A DNA stretch of 64,000 nucleotides from positions 2,418,001-2,482,000 of the forward strand of contig JAESUZ010001735.1 of NCBI GenBank assembly GCA_017311185.1, given 5' to 3'. Below, one piece after another: positions 12,432-25,418 of the stretch (positions are counted from its first letter, which is position 1; every line of letters begins with the position of its first letter). The notes below the pieces were generated by a model. That model did no database searches. It worked only from the letters and a program-made list of their open reading frames with translations, and had not been told where the DNA came from. This stretch comes from Proteles cristata cristata. Its lineage: Eukaryota; Chordata; Mammalia; Carnivora; Hyaenidae. The position numbers and the translations under genes are program-made.

Positions 12432-13762
12432 ACTGGGTGATAATGGATTTTTTTTTAATGTAACAGCCCACAAAAATCAGGGGAAAGTGAACTAGTCATT
12501 AAGTTATACTTCTACAGCCTCAATTCCTCCACTTCAATCTTTATCTTTGCAAGCGGTTTCCTTCACTCCTTTGATTACCAAGGTGGAAAGAGATACAGAA
12601 TGTTTACCAGATAGTTTGAGTACACTCTTTGCAAGGTCCTCTTGAGACCCAAACAATAGCACTTAATACAAATGCTAGAGGATTAAAAGGCTGGGAATCT
12701 GTAGGTTAGTTGTATGTAGTATTCAAAGTTTAAGAATTCAAATACCAGATAAGGACGCCATTGGAACTTCCAGTTAAGTACAGCAGACTGATTACATGTT
12801 TTCTTCAGGCCCCCAAATCTCAAAGGAATTAAGAGGGATTCGTGAAGAACAGAGTCACTGGAGACTTAGTTTCTAGAAGAAAAAAGTGGCACACCTTTCT
12901 CTTAAAGGAGTGGAGAAGACCAACACTAGTGTTTGCAAAAACACATACAAAATGGACTGATCCATTCAGTAGAGCTTGCAGCCCCAGTTCCCAAGAGGTG
13001 GGTCTGAGAGGAAACAGAGGCAGAGTTCCCCCAGCTCGCACATCCAGAGATCCATACCCACTGAAGATTCTAACTATTCTCTAGGGGGATTTCAACCAGA
13101 TGGTAGAATTCACGATGGTGAAGGGCTAGAGGCAAAACAAGCCGACTAAGTTGAGGGACCCTCTGCCTCTTCTGCTACCAGAACTTTTACCCAGCTCATG
13201 TTCTAACCTCCATTAGCCCATCTTCTTCATCTGATGGTCAGTTCATTGCATTTTGGCTGCATTGACACTGTCCATCTTGTACATAGAAGAACCTTTCAAC
13301 TTGAGCTTGACTCCCCTTTTCTTTCACTTACTGCCTGAACTTGTGAGCTTCATCTGTGAAGGAAGGATTCCACCACCTACCTCATGGGAGCAAGGCAGAA
13401 GAGCTGATGGCATAAGCACCTGGAGATCCAGTCACCGTTCAGTGAACCATCACCATTTCAGGAAAGTACTTAGGTACATGGGATGATTACCAACTTGAGT
13501 GATTAAGAGGTTTTCTATTGCACCTTCATGGGTGTCTAGCCTGTAGTCCGTTTCAGATCTAGAGTCCTTGAGAGAGGATCGAACCCAAGGCTTCAGAATA
13601 CCCAGACTTTCAACATGTAGTAGTGGCCTTTGGCTTGTTAGAACTGTGCAATATTTGCACAAGGTACTAAGGCTGCTTCTGTTGACAGGGTACCCAGCAC
13701 TAGTTGTAACTGAGGGGAAGTCAGAAAATCTGCCTGGGATCAATATAATGACTAATCCACAA
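12432..13762. other. No feature recognised
   Basis: Unique-looking sequence. Overlapping frames on both strands near 12,830-13,084 and 13,450-13,800 have no family resemblance and look like chance. Confidence 0.4.
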
Positions 13763-13780
13763 TTTTTTTTTTTTTTTTTT
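13763..13780 (-). repeat. Poly(T) run
   Basis: Eighteen consecutive T. It could be the reverse-strand A-tail of a very old retroposon, but I cannot recognise a body upstream of such a tail, so I call it a simple repeat only. Confidence 0.8.
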
Positions 13781-14426
13781 ACACAAAATGCCAACTATTG
13801 AGGATCCATAATAGATTTGTAGATGATTAAGTCTCTTTGAAAGATACATGACACAATTTGTACGTTTTCCAACAAAAGTAATAGCTAGTTAAGATTTTCA
13901 TAAAGGGCCCCTCTTGATGTCTTTATCCTTGGGGTTTCTTCCTTAACTTTATCCCATTCTTCCCAGAGGTGTCTGGTAGAGCTAGGTTCTAAATCTGGGT
14001 CCATAATCAAGATTCCTTATGTAGGTAGGGTCAAACCCCATCTTCAGCCTTTCATGCCTCATTAGACACTAAATATACACATGGCATTCAGAAGATACAC
14101 CCTTTGTAAAAGGACATCAAGAATGGCCAGGAAGTTGCTCAAAGTTCTATATTAACAGAGGCAGAAATAGTACTCAGGCTTAAATCTTAGCCCAACACGT
14201 TTGTGAACAGGTAGAGAAAGAACCACCTCTTATCACCATAGAAACACAGCCTGCTGCATGGTAGATGCTCTAGTGTTGAATGGTCCAATAGCACTAGATG
14301 CCAAGCATCTGTCTGGCATTAGATAGGTCATCTCCCAGAAAAGAATTTCCAGACCAAATTGCTACCCCACAGCAGAGACCCTATGGGAGGTCTTTCAGAT
14401 TAGATTGACATCTTGTTTTCTGGTCT

Positions 14427-14960
14427 TCACCAGCTCTCCCAAAGCTGCCCATCCCCCACCCCCTCCTGTTCTGTTATCAGCCTCGGGTTAGGGGCTGATA
14501 TTAGAAGGGCCCTGATAAAGCTCCCTAAGTGGCAGCAAGCTGTAAACATTCCCACTGATGCCATTTGATTAACCCGCTGAGAAAATGCCTGAAGAAGGTC
14601 CTGGCTTGTCACTGAGAGACAGGCAAGGGTGCCATACAGAGCTGTTGAAAAGTAAGTTGGAACCACCACCGTGGAGTTATATAAAGCACTTGGCTCCAAG
14701 ACAGAGGCTTCTGTAGCATCGCATATGCAATCTGCCAGGGTGGCTGTGTGTTTATGGTTTGATGGACATACGCAATGGGATGCATTCATTGCCCAGATAA
14801 GTGAATGGCCTATTAATGGCAAGCAGGGATAGAGATAAAGCCGTTGTGAAAAATTCTGCCCCACATTCCAAAGCCACAAACAATTTGGTTTAACACCCTG
14901 GTTATATTCCATCCAAATAGCAAACTTGTTAGTAGACTGGTTTCTAGATACCCATCCATG
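14427..14960. promoter_or_regulatory. Candidate regulatory element with a GATA-motif cluster
   Basis: Non-repeat sequence with four WGATAR matches within about 370 bp (14,473-14,480 reverse, 14,512-14,518, 14,795-14,801, 14,833-14,839). Roughly one per 512 bp would be expected by chance. It also holds gcatatgcaatc (POU-like), tgattaacc and tattaatgg (homeodomain-like) and aacaatttgg (SOX-like). A 161-codon reverse-strand frame spans part of it but shows no known domain. Regulatory function is inference only. Confidence 0.25.
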
Positions 14961-15384
14961 GGTGTGTGGGGGGAGGGGATTAGGATGGGCTAGAAAGAGA
15001 CTATTTGCTGAACTCCATTCAGGTGATCATTAAAGATTTGAAGTTATTCAGGGCAATATAAAGAGTCTAAGTATTAAACAAAATTCTGGTTTTCCTCCTA
15101 ACACCATACTCATCCAGACAGATCTTGCAAGGAATATGGCTTGCAAATGGAGTTGGCACATTTGCCTATGTGATTTAGGAAGTATTTAGTAATTGGCTCA
15201 GGATGCCTCAATAGGCAGAGCTGAAGGGATGGTGTTGGGACAGTGAACTGAAATTTAAGAACCTTGCCAACAAGATAGGATTGGGGTTGAGTGCTCCAGA
15301 TACCTTATCAAAAAGGATTCCAACTCCCTGGATGGCTGCCCAGTTACATTCTGCCTTTGGCTCTAATAAAACGGGTATTATTTG
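14961..15384. other. No feature recognised
   Basis: Unique-looking sequence between the GATA-rich stretch and a possible L1 relic. No SINE is present. Confidence 0.4.
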
Positions 15385-15505
15385 CAGTGAGTATATATTG
15401 TCCTTTTTGGAAGGCAATTTGGCAACAGCTAGTAGACTTCTATACAACACACTCTTCAAACTCTCAATCCCCTTTTGGGATTCCATCCTGTATGAATAAA
15501 TGCAC
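15385..15505 (+). repeat. Possible ancient L1/HAL1 ORF2 fragment
   Basis: The stretch ctttttggaaggcaatttgg, then tcaatccccttttggg, then atcctgtatgaataaa follows the old L1 ORF2 tail pattern ('tttggaaggcaatttggcaa ... ccctttgacccag ... aatttatcc'). It is short and diverged. Confidence 0.45.
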
Positions 15506-16259
15506 TGGTTCAACATATATGGTGGTCTTCCTTTACCTGCAGTTCAACTGCAGGCCGGAAGCAGATGACCCTCTTCCCGATGCAGGGGTGGGGTGAGGGT
15601 GGAGTCAGAAATAGTAACCTAATGCTCCACCATACTACCTCATCATTCACCCCACTTCCTCTCACATAGGCATTTGTCAGCTCACATCACAAGGTACATA
15701 TAGTACAAGCTATCTTGAGGCCCCAGTCACATCTTTTATTACAGTTTAATTGTTCTATTAGTTGGTAACCTTACTGTGCCTTCCTCTTTGATAAGCATGT
15801 CTACACAAGAAAAGATGGTTCAGTATCTATATGGTTTAGGGCATTCACTAAGGGTCCTGGAACACATCCCCCCATAGATAAGGGGTGGGGAGCTGCTGTA
15901 CAGACAAGGTTGACCCAGTATTGCCGAAGGGCCAAAACCCCCCAAAAGAAGGACTCCACCTAGTTTGGGGGATGGGGGAATTAGTTATGGACTACTAATG
16001 TAGCATGGAAGTGAGTGAGCCACTTATCATGAACTTAGGTTTTCCACAGACACTTACTGAACTTAGGAGAGCCACCCAAGCACAGGCCATCTACAGGAAA
16101 CACTTTAAATACTAAGACAAACAAGAGTAATGGGATGGAGAAAGATCCCATATGGACACTGATTAGACAAAAGAGAGCAGCTACGTTTTAGGTAGAGCTA
16201 GGTTCAGAGCAAGTTGTTGGGGAAAGAAGAACACTAGGTAATAGAGTCTATTGTAAGAA
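15506..16259. other. No feature recognised
   Basis: Unique-looking sequence. I note only small chance frames. Confidence 0.4.
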
Positions 16260-16545
16260 CAAACAATCCTTAGTGTGTATGCATATAGCATCGCGGAAAC
16301 CGGGAAGGCAAAAATGGATTGACCCACAAGGAGGCATGAATGAAGCACTATTATAGTTGGGGACTTCAACACCCCTTTGTCGGGGGCTGACCGACCAAGC
16401 CGGCAGAACAGTCGGACAGTTGAACGAAGTAGTACCCATCAACCAAATCTGATGAACGCTTGGAGTGCTTCACTCAACAGAATACATTCCGAGTGCACAT
16501 GGAACGTTCGTCAAGACAGGCAGCATTCTAGGCTATGGAAAGACC
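16260..16545 (+). pseudogene. Decayed L1 ORF2 endonuclease-domain fragment
   Basis: Translation near 16,350-16,400 reads TIIVGDFNTPL followed by DRPSRQ, which matches the AP-endonuclease domain of L1 ORF2 around its GDFN motif (the aspartate and asparagine there are catalytic in the family). About 35 codons later, in another frame, YIPSAHGTF and a GSILGYGK-like stretch match the 'sSAHGTFSriDHiLGHK' end of that domain. A frameshift lies between the two. No other part of an L1 adjoins it, so it is an internal fragment. It keeps more CpG dinucleotides than its surroundings. Confidence 0.7.
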
Positions 16546-18220
16546 AGACCCAAAGACGGGGACAGATCCCCTGTGTACGACTGTACATGTGTGTATTTGG
16601 TTGTATGGATTACAGACATGCAAGGAAGTTTGTGCCTACCTTCCTCTAGCATACACCCTCAAAAAGGCTAAGGGAAGAACATCTGCTAGGCGCTCAGCTT
16701 TGGGGTTCACCCCATGTAACGGTTGAAGTCAGGGGTCCGAGCAGACCCCTCTTCCTTGGAAGGAATGGAGGAAGGCCCCTCTTCCTGAAGAGATGCCCGG
16801 AGCCTCACTCCTGAGTCACTCAATCCATCAGATACCAGAGAAGAGTAGCCTTAGGTAGCTTTTTCAAGGCCTACATGTGATTTTTTTCTTAAACAAGAGT
16901 CTACGTAGACGTTACCCTGCCTGCCCACAGCCCCCGGGAACAGAAACCACCCAAGCCCAGCTAACAGGGAGGCCAAGTTTCCGTATCCAGGCGTTGCTAG
17001 TCAGGGCCCAGTTGGTTGGACCAAGGCAGTCACCTGACCCTGAAGCAGCTTGCCAATTGGCTGGCTCTTGATTCCCAAGACCCTAGAAGAGGGGCTGGGC
17101 CAAAATGGAGGCATTGTTTTCCTGCATTGCAAATAAGGAGAATACTCGAAGTCTGTTTAGATATCAAATTAGGGTCACGAGAGCCTTGAGTGAAACCTGG
17201 AAGTCTCTAGAAGTCAAGCCTGCAACTGCTTCCTGCTGTAACCTGATCCCAGCCTGTGCCTGGTCAGCCCAAGCACCTTCCAACCTAGGATTCCTTGAGG
17301 GAGGCCCGTGGACAAGGGCACAAGGGCAATTTCTGCGCTCACACACCCGGTGTTGACAGGTGGGCTCACACCTTCTCTAGCCATTTGGAAGTCAGTACTT
17401 CCTTCAGAAGTGACAGAGGCCACCAAGGACTGGGGCAGCAGCTCTGAGAAAGCCATGATGGGAATACAGTATATAGTGGTCTTCCATCCTCTTGACCAGG
17501 AATAAGACCCTGCACATTGTGGGAAAGAATCAGGACAGATTGAAACTAGCATGTAACTGACAGGCCACAAGAGGGGATTTCTTCAGGGATTTGGAAGTCC
17601 ACACGGGGAGAAACTTCCCTCCCAAACTAAGCATTCCCCCTCATCTGGACTCTAACAAAACAACTACCAGCATGTAGGAATTTATAACTCACTAGTTCTA
17701 TGGCTTCTCAGCCTTAATTCTTCACCTTAATGTGGGCATGTAGTCAAGACTCCAGGGTTATGGAGATGCAGAGGATGCCCATGAATGCCAGCAGGACAAG
17801 TCATTTGGGTGCTTAGAGTATGAACTTCTATAGCACTTAAGCCATGTAGAACTTCTCCAGTTCCCAGTCAGACCGTAGCTCCTCATGTGGGAGGAGCATC
17901 CCATCTATAATGGTCACCAGTGGGACCTATCAAGACCATGTCCTGCAGAAGGGAAAAAAAAATGTATACTAGTCAAGGATCTGCTCCTATAGGGTATGAA
18001 TGGGTCTTCAACCCTCTAGAGAGCACTGGTTGAAAGACATCAGCAGGAAGTCCAGGAGCCAGTGCAATCAGAAAGTAAAGGGGGCAACACATGAGAAGTG
18101 AGGACTGAGACCCTGGAAGTGGGCCCTCAAAGCCTGAGCCCAAGGGACAGACCAGTGCACTTTGTCAGTGGCCTCACTGGAAGTTCATCCTACGGGGGAA
18201 GGACATACATGATCAGTTGC
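16546..18220. other. No feature recognised
   Basis: Unique-looking sequence. Overlapping opposite-strand frames near 17,100-17,570 (up to 118 codons) show no domain. Confidence 0.4.
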
Positions 18221-21200
18221 ACAACTATTCTCATTTCATGGGTGAGGAAACAGGGTACAATCTGATCCTCTGGCTAGTGCTAGGAGTCCAGGAATAGTAA
18301 AGGGTTGCCCACTCGTGACACACCTCCATCCTGCAGAAGAGGGATCCAGGAGGGTTAAGGCAGGAATGAGGTTGCTAACCTTTGAGTGTGGAGTGCACAG
18401 AGTCCAGTTTTCTAGCTTCTCTTGAACCCGGTGGGATGGACTCAGAACATGGGTCTGCAGTTCTACGTGGCCTCAGTCTGGCTCCACTAGGGAGGGGCTC
18501 TCTGAAGAGCACCCATTCCTCCTGGCCAAGTCTCACTTTACACCTTTCCCTTCCCTCACCTGTTTGGCCCCTGGGAATGTGCCTGGGTTCGAGATCCCGG
18601 AAATGAAGTTTACCGTTCCTAGCATGCTTTGGGTCCTGGAATTTGTGGGGGGATCAGAGGAATGTGACTTATTGGTGGGGGAGGGGGGGAAAGAAAACCA
18701 ATACAGCTCCATCTTTAAAGTGAGACTTTGATGGGCAACAGGCCAGAAGAGTGGCCTTTTTATGGGTAGCAGGATATTCTGAGTTAATACACTGTCATTT
18801 GAGAGTTGGCACTTCAAAGACTGCCAGATGGCTGAAATTTTTTTTTGCCCCAATAACATGGAGTCTTATCAAGATTTGAGGTATATAGAAGTAATTCAAT
18901 ACCTACCTATAACGTCAGGCCATATTTGAAGTCTCCATATATAAAGGAAAAGGATTTTCTAAATCTAAGTTATTCAAACTTTTATACATACCCTTCAAGG
19001 TTTGTTTTTTTTTTAAAGGGAGTACATGAGGCTTTAGCTAGAAGCTGTATCCCAAGCCAAAAATCTACTTTCTGACAAGGACCTTTGACACTTGCATGGG
19101 TGAGGATGTGCCTGGATAATAGAGGTCTGAGTTTGGCTTGCTTCCTTTAATGGAGCATCAATGGGTGGGATTTCAGGTGAGCGTTCCCCAAAACAGAGCT
19201 TTGAAGACTTCAGACCTTGCTTGACTGTAAGGCTCAAAGATTCCTCCCCCCTTCGGACAGAGAACAGTGGAGGAACCCACCATATATTCAGGTGATGTCT
19301 AACACTAGCTTTATGCCAGGCACTGGTCCATGGGAAATTGAGTCCTTGTTCTCCTAGAGTTCAGTCTAGTTTGAGGAAGTCAGGTACACTAAGAAGGTTA
19401 AGTCACTAGGATAAAGGAGACCTTAAGGAACTTGATAGAAGAGAGGGGTAACTCATCACGCAGATGGTGTGCACTTAAACTAGCTCCGTCTTCACTTCCA
19501 GTCACGATGGACGGCTTCTGTGACCTTCAGGGAGAGCAGTTGTAACAGTGACCATCTGTGCCTTTGCACTGGAAGGGTAAGTTTCAAATGGAGTTCAGAT
19601 ATCAAAGATAGACCCAGATTACTCCAACAGACACCCTCCCCAGTCCATCTCAGCAAGTGTCAACCTCTATTTAATTCCCACATTTCATTCCCACGAAAGG
19701 AGGAGGGCAAGAGAAAAAACCAGGCTATCGAAGCACAGGGGCCTCCAGGTCAAAGCCCACAGGTACCAAGCCACAAATCAGACTTCCAGAACTTGAGAAG
19801 GAGTGTTCTACTGCACCAGACCTTCACCCCTGCATGGAGAACACCCAAACAATGCCAGCATGAAGAGTCCTTTAAATACCATCTCAAAGGGTGATGGAGA
19901 CACAGGATCACCGGGCAAAGGGCGCAGTGAACTTGTTTGCTGGCCTCCGTATTCCCACAGGAATGAGAAAGATGGAGAATGGATTCCATTCAGAGCATGG
20001 AGGCTCCGGGAAGGAAAAGATCTTTGCTCTAGGGATGGGTAGAGAGGAATCTCGGGGGGAGAAAAGTTACACCTGTTGTCTAATGCCACAAGGGAAGAGG
20101 ACCAGAGGCAAGGGGTGATACGATCTTCTAGGTGGGGGAAGTGGGTTATATCCCTAGGACTATTTATGGTCCTTATGCAGGTTAAGGATCTATACCTTCA
20201 TGCGACCCCAAGTGCTCAAGGCACACACACATTAGGGCAGACTGATTCCCCTTCCTGCCTCTCCAAAACTGAGCACCTACCAACAGTGAACTTCATCAGG
20301 ACTTCCACCTAAAGGCAACCCAGACCTCAAGTACAAGGGAGCTTTCTGGAGCCCCCTATTTTCACTTCATCAGAACATTTGGGTTTCATGAAAAAAGCTA
20401 ACTCATGGAGTGACTTTTGTAACAACTAAGTCCGTTTGTCCAAGTCGCTCCTGTGCTCGGTCCATCCTTCCCTCTCAGGGCTGGAACTCTGAGGTAAGCT
20501 GGCGTTTCACAGTTTGGGAACTTTTCCATTTCTTCAGCTGGTCTCAGAAGTGGAGGAGAGACAGACAGGGGGCAGGGAGAGCCCCAGGTCAGCCTGGAGT
20601 CCGAGATGGGGCCCACAGGTCAGGGAAGGCCCGGATTTATTCTCCTATCCGTTGGGCCAACCATCTGTCCTCATTAACTCGCACAAGCTACGGTTTTCTC
20701 ATCTTTTGCACGTACACATACTATGAACATTCCATTGTTTTTTTATGGTCTGTGTACTTTCATGTTCTGATTGTTCGCCTCTGAGTTATGACCCAGCACA
20801 CATACTGTAGTACTTGTTCTAGTACTTCCACTAACGAGCAGATAGGGAGTTATTCTACCTCCCCCTCCCACCCCCCAACCACCAAGCAGCGTCAGGAGCT
20901 AAATCAAACCTTTAGCCCAGCAAGCATTGCTGGGACCATATGGCATCATTGTGCCAAAGTCTGAACCTGTGTCTTGAGAGTTCAGAAAACCCGAAGCCAA
21001 CCATGATTTCCAAGGAGAAGTCCAGTTGGATAGTCCCACTCAACCCAAAGCTAAAAGGCCTTCCATGAAGGATCCAACCTCGTGTTCCCTCCTCCCACGG
21101 TGAATGGCAGCTCCAAACAAGCATGGAAACACCATCATTAGAGACCTTTCTTTCCCTAAGTTCAACAATTCTCCCCCCTCACTTTTAGGCTTAATACTTC

Positions 21201-23584
21201 TCCATTCTCTTGAGGGTGTGGAAACATGGGCATTTCGCCTAGGATCAGAGGCCAAGTATAAGTTCTTGGAGACTGAACCAGGAACGGTTTCCAACGAGTT
21301 GGCTTTCCAGATGCCATGACTCCCACATAGGACAGCTTCTCCAGTTCTGCCGTGAGACTCCCTCTTCAAGAGGGTTAGGCTTCCTTGTTCAGAAATGGTT
21401 AAGGTGACCACTTAGGAAGACACAGCTAAAAACCTCACTTGAACACAAGGTGACCCTTGGTCTCGAACTAGTCCTCAGGAGGCCACATCTTTAGTCATCT
21501 GATTGGGAGAAGGTTGTTGAGAAAGAGCCTGAGTAGGACAGGAGTTCTATTCTCTCTCTTCTCACTTTATGGGTTAGGTGAAGGTTTCCCAAATCGGTCC
21601 ACAGGACCTGGTTCTACGGTCACCCCAGAGGTTTGTGGGTACTAAATCTGAGGGACACAGGTTTGCACAGCCCTATACATTCCTTTTGCAGGACTTACCA
21701 GATTTTAGTATGCCAACATGGAGGTGACCCTCCAGAAGAATAGGACATGTAGTATTTCCTCAAACTCCTTTGTCGTCAGCTTTTCCTACTGCGGAGCAGC
21801 TGAATTGTAGACACCATGTACTCCTCTGAAAGAGACCATTGTTTTGGAGGGAAGCCGAGAGAATGGGCGTGGTTAAGTAGTTCACACAAGATCTTGGCTA
21901 GACACCAAGTGAAAGACCCCCCGTTTATTCTTTTTTTGCTTCATTTCCCCCTCCTAGTGATACAGTTGGATTCTGCATATCCATCTAGAACATTCCATAC
22001 TGGCAGGGACTCCCTCCTCCACTGAATATTCAGCACCTACAATGATCTCCAGAGCATAGCAGGCATCTCATTTGTTGAGTGCATTACCCCACTCTAACAT
22101 GTCCAGGCTTCAATTTGAGGAGACTTGGGGCCGCATTTTTGCATTCTGATCTATGTTTTATCCATAGCATTTCACCTATCAAAGACAGAAAAGTTAGGTG
22201 ACAGTAGGTTTGAGGTCAACCCATATTTGATTCCAACTGTGTTTAGTGACTTTCTACCTCAGACCATGTAGTTCTCTATGGAGATGCAGGTTTGGATCTA
22301 AGAGCAGCATCTGAAAGATCCTGAGCAGATCCTTTAAGAATTAGGAGATCGGAGTTGGCAGTGCCCAAAAAAGGGTCAGATGTGGTCATCCCTTTCTGCA
22401 ACAGCTTTCACAATCTGAATCATCGAAGGTCTGAAATAACAGGAAATGTGCCTTGATGGCCTCACTCAAGCATCTACATGGTCACCTACCAGAGTCCCCA
22501 TCCCCAAGGGACACGGTGACCTTCAGAGTGTCCGAGAACAAGGCCTCTGAAGGAGGCCCTATACACAGGCAACATTCCCCTGGAGAAGCCCGAGGCCCCA
22601 TGGAAAGAATTAGGATGGTTCAGCCTTAATGGGAGAAGGTGAAGTCAGCCTGACTCGAAAGATTTGGTCTACGTAGCAGCTAACCATGGTCACTTACAAT
22701 GCATTATCTCTGGAAAGGTCTGAAGGTAGACGTTCAGTTGTTTTTATTAGAAAGTCCCAACTAAAGGACTCCAAATAAGATGGCTGTTGGTAACATAACT
22801 CAGACTGGAACTCCTATCAGAGGGTCAGTTCCCCTCCCACAAGCACAGTTGCTCTGAAGGACCGGGAAGACTTTGACAACAGATGTACCCAGCTCATACT
22901 TTCCCCGAACCTTTGATCCATGAACCTGAGACCACCTTCCTTCTGTCTTGGACTTCTACTCCAGCTCCTTAGCTTCATTGAACTTGCGTGAAGATAGGCA
23001 CCCCTAGATCCTGGTCCCCTTACACTCCCAATGGAGATTTCCAGATGGAAACTAAACATGGAAGCCCCTAGTCTAACCCAACAGAGCTACTATGTCAGAA
23101 GATGCAATCTGGAAAAAATGGAGGATCAGCTGCTAGCCTGCAGTTCAGTTCTGCTTGCAGCTGCCGTAGACCAGCACATTAAGGATTCTACATCCGTGCA
23201 GAAGCTCGTGTTGGACCAAGCTTAGGGGACTTATAGCAATGGTCCAGGAGGAATGGGGGCAGGTTTGCTATGGGCAGAAGTCAGCAGCTTCCCACTGTTC
23301 TATGCACAGGGGAATAAAAGTAGAGGCTCAGGACTGAAGTTAGGGTTGATTTCCCAGTTTTTGATCTAGAACTTCCTAAGTCCTTCAAACTGGTCCCTTA
23401 AGAACAGAGGGGGAAGAGGAATGAGCAGGACCCGGTAGCATTTATTTTCTGGCAGGGATCGGGGGCAGAGAGCACCAACCTAGGACAGACTCCCCGAGGA
23501 GGGCAGAAGGAAGTGAAGTGTCAGCACTCGGCAGTCCTGACCCTATTCAGGTGAACACCAGGCCAGCGCAAGAACTATTCCCTC
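18221..23584. other. Long SINE-free stretch
   Basis: About 5.4 kb with no recognisable young repeat. Weak MIR/L2-like words occur (atttcatgggtgaggaaac near 18,235, tatgccaggcactggtcc near 19,312, and a stretch near 21,960-22,080), too short to call. Frames of up to 124 codons (19,520-19,894 and 20,410-20,784) lack family resemblance. Confidence 0.4.
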
Positions 23585-23602
23585 TGACCCAGAGGGGGCA
23601 GC
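23585..23602 (+). promoter_or_regulatory. CTCF-like motif
   Basis: tgacccagagggggcagc matches 15 of 18 positions of the vertebrate CTCF consensus (YGRCCASYAGRKGGCRSY), including the whole AGRKGGCRSY core. Binding cannot be judged from sequence alone. Confidence 0.4.
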
Positions 23603-24680
23603 ACTTACCCAACCATAGGCATTTTTCACAGGCGAGAATACTAGAGGCATTTCAGAAGGAAAACCCTCTCTGCTCCTTCCAAGCAGCATTTAAGCCGAAT
23701 TATTCTTATGGCCACATTCTGTAAGGAGATGGAGGGTCAGGAAAGGCTAGGCCTGTTATTGCCCCTTGTAGAAGTTGTGGATAGTAATGCCGGCTTAAGT
23801 GGGACTTTTGCAAATGCTTTGGACAGCGTACGAAACTGGAAGGAAGGATGCAGATTGTTTTGGTTTGATTTTTAAGTCAACTCTCAGAAGGCAGCCCTCT
23901 CAGTAAGTCAGCATACGTGGGGAGGCTTGCTTCCAGTCCTGGCTTTGAAGGCTACATCTACAGAGAGGCAGGATTAGTTTTTTAGACTAGACTTTGTTCC
24001 CAAGCAGGATACTCAAGTCCCAGAAGCACCAACATCTCTCCTTCCCCAGCTTGGTTATAGGTCCTAAGTACAGTGAGAGATGCAAGATTGGTCCTTGAGT
24101 GGGTCTAGCAAAGGGTCAGGCATTCTAAGTGTGGTGGGCAGTACCTGAAGAGGGCCATCAGGATGGTTCTCCACCTGCACATGCCCATCTAACCCCTGGG
24201 TGCTTAGTAGATCACTCCTAGATCTTCACAGATTGGCAAGGGGTAGGTTATCCTGGGTGGGCCAGACCTCGTCACACAAGCTCTTTGAATATGAGTCTAG
24301 AAGTTCCAGACCTAGTCAGAAGTTCAAAGCACAGATGATTCACAAGACACTGTGGCTACATGGGCCCCTCCAACTTCATGCTGGCAAGGGATACAGGCGG
24401 CCTCTAGGAGCCGAGTAGCCCTCAGCTGACCTTCAGCAAGGAGGAGCTCTCCATCTTGCACTGCAAGGGACTGGATTACACCTATAAGAATGTACTCGGA
24501 GGCTGAACTGCCCCCGAGTCCCAAGACCACAGCTCATGGGATGCTGTGATTTCAGCCTTGGGATAGCAGGAGCAGAGAATCCAGCCACACGGTGTCGGGT
24601 CAGTACCTACAGAACTAGGAGCTAGTAGATGTAGCTGAAGGCTACGTGTTTGGGTTACGCAACAAAGGGCTAATGCAGAG
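23603..24680. other. No feature recognised
   Basis: Unique-looking sequence leading to the TA target of the shorter Tigger copy. Confidence 0.4.
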
Positions 24681-24682
24681 TA

Positions 24683-25416
24683 CAGGAAAACCTTGGATTG
24701 CCAGTCACTTGTTCTGCAAGTGTTCCTCAAGATAAGAGGACATTTCTAAGTTTTAACTTGACGCACAAGCCATGTCTGGCAATAGGAGTAATACAGGATG
24801 CTGAACGTCACAGGATCACAGCCAAGCCAGTGGTTCTTCTCACTGCGGGATTGTGGGTGATCACCTCTCACGCTCGGATGCTTGGTCTCAGGCCACAGTG
24901 TTTGGCAGAGATCAGCAATTTTGCAGAATGTCGGAAGAGGCCCACGATTGGCAGTAGCATTCTTTTGTCATTTCAGAGCACTTATGGACAGTCTTTTGCT
25001 TCTCTAGAAGAGAGTAAGTGTAGGAATGCTTTGCTTCATTCTATCTAGGTCAGGATACTTACAGCTAGAGACCCTTTCCTCTGCCGCCTGTTGCCAGTTA
25101 AATGCAGCGTATGACGAGGGTTTACTACTGTACTGTAGTCAAAATCTGTTAGTGATAGTGAAGTCGCCCTACACAGGAACCCTCCTCTGTCTCCCTCACA
25201 CCAGCCACAGAGGTTTTCAAAGAACAGATTAGTTCATATTTTGTGTTTTGTCTTCTGTTACAGAGTTGTAATCATTTCCATAGGAATATTTTTGGATTAT
25301 GGAAGGAGTCATCGGAGTTTCCATAATTTATGGGAAAATTCACTTTGATAGAAGAATTCTGTGGATTACAAGCAGGTTTCCAGAATAGATTATGCTCGCA
25401 AACCAAGGTTTTACTG
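24683..25416 (+). mobile_element. Tigger-family DNA transposon, internally deleted copy
   Basis: A 734-bp element bounded by TA dinucleotides at 24,681-24,682 and 25,417-25,418, the target duplication of Tc1/mariner/pogo transposons. The left end starts caggaaaaccttggatt and the right end finishes accaaggttttactg, which is an imperfect terminal inverted repeat. The ends match those of the long copy at 29,402-31,741 over roughly 450 bp on the left and 200-250 bp on the right, but the transposase segment is missing. It is therefore a non-autonomous derivative that would have depended on transposase supplied elsewhere. I recall this end sequence from the carnivore family named Tigger1a_Car, but have not checked it. 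Confidence 0.85.
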
Positions 25417-25418
25417 TA

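Noticed and set aside
14427..14912. 161-codon reverse frame as a gene
   Set aside because: A frame this long is expected about once by chance in 64 kb read in six frames. No domain, splice context or family resemblance is seen. The DNA is kept only as a candidate regulatory stretch.
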